This document shows, piece by piece, positions 61,582 through 64,000 of a stretch of DNA of 64,000 nucleotides. The notes under the pieces were generated by a model. The model was not told the origin of the DNA. It searched no databases and saw only the letters and a program-made list of their open reading frames with translations. The position numbers and the translations under genes are program-made. Numbering within the stretch: the first letter of the stretch is position 1; every line of letters starts with the position of its first letter. This stretch comes from Sphingobacteriia bacterium. Its GTDB lineage: Bacteria; Bacteroidota; Bacteroidia; Chitinophagales; Chitinophagaceae. Location of the stretch: positions 372,001-436,000 of the forward strand of contig JAFKLS010000017.1 of assembly GCA_017304675.1 (NCBI GenBank). Direction: 5' to 3'.

Positions 61582-62613
61582 CTATTTAGTAAAGGCATTC
61601 CAGCCCTGGGCTGTAATATCGAACGTATTGCCTCCTTTGGTTAAAAGTTTTATACCTTCTTCTGTTTCTGTTGTATAACCTATCACACTAATCTCTTCAT
61701 TCAAGGTGATTTTATCGTAATCCTCCTGTTTTAAAGTAAAGATCAGCTCATAATCTTCCCCACCATTTAAAGCACAAACTGTTGGATCTAATCCAAATTT
61801 AAATGCAGCCTGTCTCGCCCTGTCGTGAACAGGAATTTTATCTTCATAAATCCTGCAGCCAAGATTGCTTTGTTTACATAAATGCAATATTTCGCTGCTT
61901 AATCCATCACTCACATCCATCATGGCAGTAGGCACTATATTATGCTGTTCAAAAAAATCGATAATATCTTTTCTTGCTTCAGGTTTTAATAGCCTGCCAA
62001 CAATATAATCTTCTCCTTCAAGGTTTGGCTGCACCTGCGGATTTTCGAGATAAATTTTCTTTTCTCTTTCCATTAATGTCAGACCAAGAAAAGCGCCGCC
62101 AAGATCGCCGCTTACGCAAATCAGATCTCCTTTTTGTGCCGTATCTCTCCTAATAAATTTACCGGGCGCAACTTCTCCCAGGGCTGTTACGGAAATAATG
62201 AATCCTTTTTGTGAAGAAGAAGTGTCTCCGCCAACAAGATCTACTTTATATTTTTCACAGGCGGCATATACACCTTCATAAAATTCATCTAACGCTTCCA
62301 CGCTAAAGCGGTTGCTAATACCAATGCTCACTGTAACCTGTGTAGGGGTTGCATTCATGGCATATACATCGCTTAAATTCACTACCACACTCTTATAGCC
62401 CAAATGTTTCAGAGGGGTATACATTAAATCGAAATGAATTCCCTCTATCAGCAAGTCTGTTGTAACAACAGTTTGTTTACCGAAATGGTCTACCACAGCA
62501 GCATCGTCTCCAATACTTAACAGTGTTGAAGCATTTTGAATTTCAAAATTTCTGGTAAGGTGATTTATCAGGCCAAATTCTCCGAGAGATGATATTTCAG
62601 TTCTGTTTTCCAT
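61582..62613 (-). CDS. thiL: Thiamine-monophosphate kinase
   Basis: 343 aa. AIR-synthase-like fold with LLSIGDDAAVVD, TTDLLIEGIHFDL, GGDTSSSQKG, MMDVSDGLSSEIL and GGEDYELIF. Phosphorylates thiamine monophosphate to the active diphosphate. Its ATG overlaps the stop of the preceding inositol-phosphatase-like gene (TAATG), indicating translational coupling. Confidence 0.95.
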   Translation of the reverse strand: MENRTEISSLGEFGLINHLTRNFEIQNASTLLSIGDDAAVVDHFGKQTVVTTDLLIEGIHFDLMYTPLKHLGYKSVVVNLSDVYAMNATPTQVTVSIGISNRFSVEALDEFYEGVYAACEKYKVDLVGGDTSSSQKGFIISVTALGEVAPGKFIRRDTAQKGDLICVSGDLGGAFLGLTLMEREKKIYLENPQVQPNLEGEDYIVGRLLKPEARKDIIDFFEQHNIVPTAMMDVSDGLSSEILHLCKQSNLGCRIYEDKIPVHDRARQAAFKFGLDPTVCALNGGEDYELIFTLKQEDYDKITLNEEISVIGYTTETEEGIKLLTKGGNTFDITAQGWNAFTK

Positions 62614-63392
62614 TATAAGCTCCCTCCGTTAATCACGTTTAGCATCTGATCGTGAATCTTTCCATTCGTTGCTATTAAATGCGGTTGATAAGGGCTGTAT
62701 TCATTGCCTGAAAAATCGGTTACCTTACCTCCGGCTTCTTCTACAATTAAAAAACCTGCAGCACTGTCCCATGCCTGTAGTTTATGCTCATAAAAACCAT
62801 CGAACCTGCCGGCTGCAACCCAACACAGATCTATGGCAGCACTACCCAATCTTCTTACAGGGATTCCTTTCCTGATAAATTTTTCAAAAACCTGTAATGG
62901 CCCGTTGGGAGCATCTAAATAGGTATACGGAAAACCTGTTACCAAACAGCTTTTTATAATTTCTGTTTTATTACTAACTGAAATTTTTCTGTCATTCAAT
63001 GTTGCTCCAAAACCTCTTTGGGCAAAAAACAGTTCATTAATAAAAGGATTATATACCGCCCCCATTAACATTTTACCATTTTTTTCTAAGGCAATGCTTA
63101 CACAACAAATAGGAATGCCGTTGGCATAATTCACCGTTCCGTCAATAGGATCTATAATCCATTTATAATCGCTTTCCTGTACCACTTCTCCGGCTTCTTC
63201 GCTAAGGATAAAATGATCCGGATAATCTTCCTTAATAATATTAATGATGGCTTCTTCACTTTTATGATCCACTTCTGTTACAAGGTTGTTAATTCCTTCT
63301 TTATTAGAAACCGTAAAAGATTTATCGAAATATTCTTTCATGATAGAAGCCCCTGCCTCTGCTGCTTTTAATAAGGTGTGTTTTATTAACAT
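62613..63392 (-). CDS. Inositol monophosphatase family protein
   Basis: 259 aa from ATG 63392 (MLIKHTLLKAAEAG); nine codons of further open frame upstream lie next to a REP-like repeat and are not favoured. Metal motifs WIIDPIDGTVNYANGIP, EEAGEVV and WDSAAGFLIVEEAGGKVTD. Likely dephosphorylates an inositol- or sugar-phosphate; SuhB-like. Overlaps thiL by one base. Confidence 0.93.
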   Translation of the reverse strand: MLIKHTLLKAAEAGASIMKEYFDKSFTVSNKEGINNLVTEVDHKSEEAIINIIKEDYPDHFILSEEAGEVVQESDYKWIIDPIDGTVNYANGIPICCVSIALEKNGKMLMGAVYNPFINELFFAQRGFGATLNDRKISVSNKTEIIKSCLVTGFPYTYLDAPNGPLQVFEKFIRKGIPVRRLGSAAIDLCWVAAGRFDGFYEHKLQAWDSAAGFLIVEEAGGKVTDFSGNEYSPYQPHLIATNGKIHDQMLNVINGGSL

Positions 63393-63406
63393 GCTGCAAA
63401 AGTAAC

Positions 63407-63537
63407 GGCTGAAGCCCACTAAAGGAAAAGATAATTCTCTTGTTGCACCATGCTTAACGGGTTGGCATATAAAATGGCTATCATCATAAGTCTTATCGTA
63501 ATAAATCGTTATCTTCAGCCCTAAAGTAGCTGAAGAT
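63407..63537. repeat. REP-like hairpin elements upstream of the inositol phosphatase gene
   Basis: First piece 63407-63416 is GGCT-GA-AGCC followed by CACTAAAGG. Second piece 63511-63537 has perfect 9-bp arms (ATCTTCAGC, GCTGAAGAT) around CCTAAAGTA. Both share the words GCTGAAG and CTAAAG. They lie in the 210-nt gap between divergent genes. Confidence 0.6.
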
Positions 63538-63602
63538 TAGCGTTCTATGATATTTAGCCGATTTAAATTAGTTTCGCATCTCTAAACGCACTGTACTTAA
63601 TA

Positions 63603-64000
63603 ATGGCCCTAATTGAAATAAACCTCCCCAAAACGATCGTTTCTGCCTTAGGGTTGCCTGAAAACAGCCCCCGAAGACAGCAGATAAAGGTTTTGAAAAA
63701 AATATTACGCAAAGCACAATTCACAGAGTTTGGACAGCAATATAAGTTTGACGAGATACTTTTAAGTAAACACCCGGGTAAAAAATTCCAGGAAATAGTT
63801 CCTGCTTTTACTTATAACACTATTTACGAACAATGGTGGCACAAAACATTAGATGGTGTTCCGGATGTATGTTGGCCGGGTAAAATAAAATATTATGCCC
63901 TCTCTTCCGGCACTTCAGAATCTGCCAGCAAATTCATTCCTATTACTAACGACTTGCTGAAGGGGAATAAAATGGTAATGATCAAACAACTGTTAACCTT
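63603..64000 (+). CDS. GH3 auxin-responsive-promoter-family protein, N-terminal part (cut by window edge)
   Basis: First 132 codons; the gene runs off the right edge. Begins MALIEINLPKTIVSALGLPE. The segment KAQFTEFGQQYKFDEIL, YNTIYEQWWHKTLDG and especially YYALSSGTSESASKFIPIT match the N-terminal ATP-binding region of GH3-family acyl-adenylate enzymes. In plants these conjugate hormones to amino acids; the role in Bacteroidota is unknown. The ATG at 63603 has no obvious promoter. Confidence 0.82.
   Translation, partial: MALIEINLPKTIVSALGLPENSPRRQQIKVLKKILRKAQFTEFGQQYKFDEILLSKHPGKKFQEIVPAFTYNTIYEQWWHKTLDGVPDVCWPGKIKYYALSSGTSESASKFIPITNDLLKGNKMVMIKQLLT

Noticed and set aside
1..64000. CRISPR array
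   Set aside because: The only regular repeats have a 7-nt period and no spacers; no cas gene is present.
1..64000. tRNA, rRNA, prophage or IS element
   Set aside because: No cloverleaf T-arm pattern in the gaps, gaps are short, and no integrase, transposase or phage structural gene is seen.

Overview
The window is a chromosomal segment of a Bacteroidota bacterium, most likely of the Chitinophagaceae/Sphingobacteriia type. Evidence: a SusC/SusD pair, a CcoN-CcoO fusion, a RicT-like PSP1 protein, promoters of the TTG-N18-20-TAnnTTTG type with few Shine-Dalgarno sequences, and AT-rich DNA. It holds 50 complete protein genes and two that run off the edges (metH at the left, a GH3-family gene at the right). 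I see no tRNA, rRNA, CRISPR array, prophage or insertion sequence; most of it is core genome.

Layout. 1-6.4 kb: end of metH facing an orphan susC-susD pair. 6.7-10.7 kb: radA, comF, a glutathione peroxidase and holB, all rightward. 10.7-20.9 kb: an M14 peptidase, ricT, an M3 oligopeptidase, pyrD, a thiolase and an Ig-like lipoprotein. 20.9-29.4 kb: a UvrD-type helicase-nuclease, an SRPBCC protein, the K+ transporter Kup, a GHL10-type glycosidase and a radical SAM/SPASM protein. 29.5-41.6 kb: a respiratory island. A small unknown gene and a two-component pair (PAS kinase plus a receiver-CRP fusion) lie next to ccoI, a CBS protein, ccoS, ccoNO, ccoQ, ccoP, ccoG, ccoH and a SafE-like gene, which together encode and assemble a cbb3 oxidase. 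41.8-45.9 kb: a leftward run mutL, unknown, cyclophilin, gcvH, vanZ-like. 45.9-50.3 kb: obg, a SulP transporter, a small exported protein and fabH. 50.3-54.9 kb: an operon-like run Gfo/Idh, FGE-fold, hydrolase, fabH, with a divergent membrane acyltransferase. 55-64 kb: typA, sterol desaturase, dnaN, recX, omega-amidase, nagA, thiL, an inositol-phosphatase and the start of a GH3 gene.

Two things stand out. First, the oxidase island looks like a compressed FixL-FixJ-FixK circuit. The kinase PAS domain keeps the His/Arg spacing of the FixL haem pocket, its partner fuses a receiver to a CRP/FNR-type DNA-binding module, and FNR/CRP-like palindromes lie before ccoI, before ccoS and before an unrecognised gene. 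At two of these the palindrome sits at the same distance from a -7-like element, as in class II activation. Second, the window is scattered with at least nine short, degenerate arrays of period exactly 7 nt. Each has its own core word. Some lie between genes; others lie in frame inside metH, pyrD (twice), mutL (twice), ccoS and the signal peptide of the glycosidase. They resemble the STRR heptamers of cyanobacteria and seem to be insertions that proteins have absorbed.
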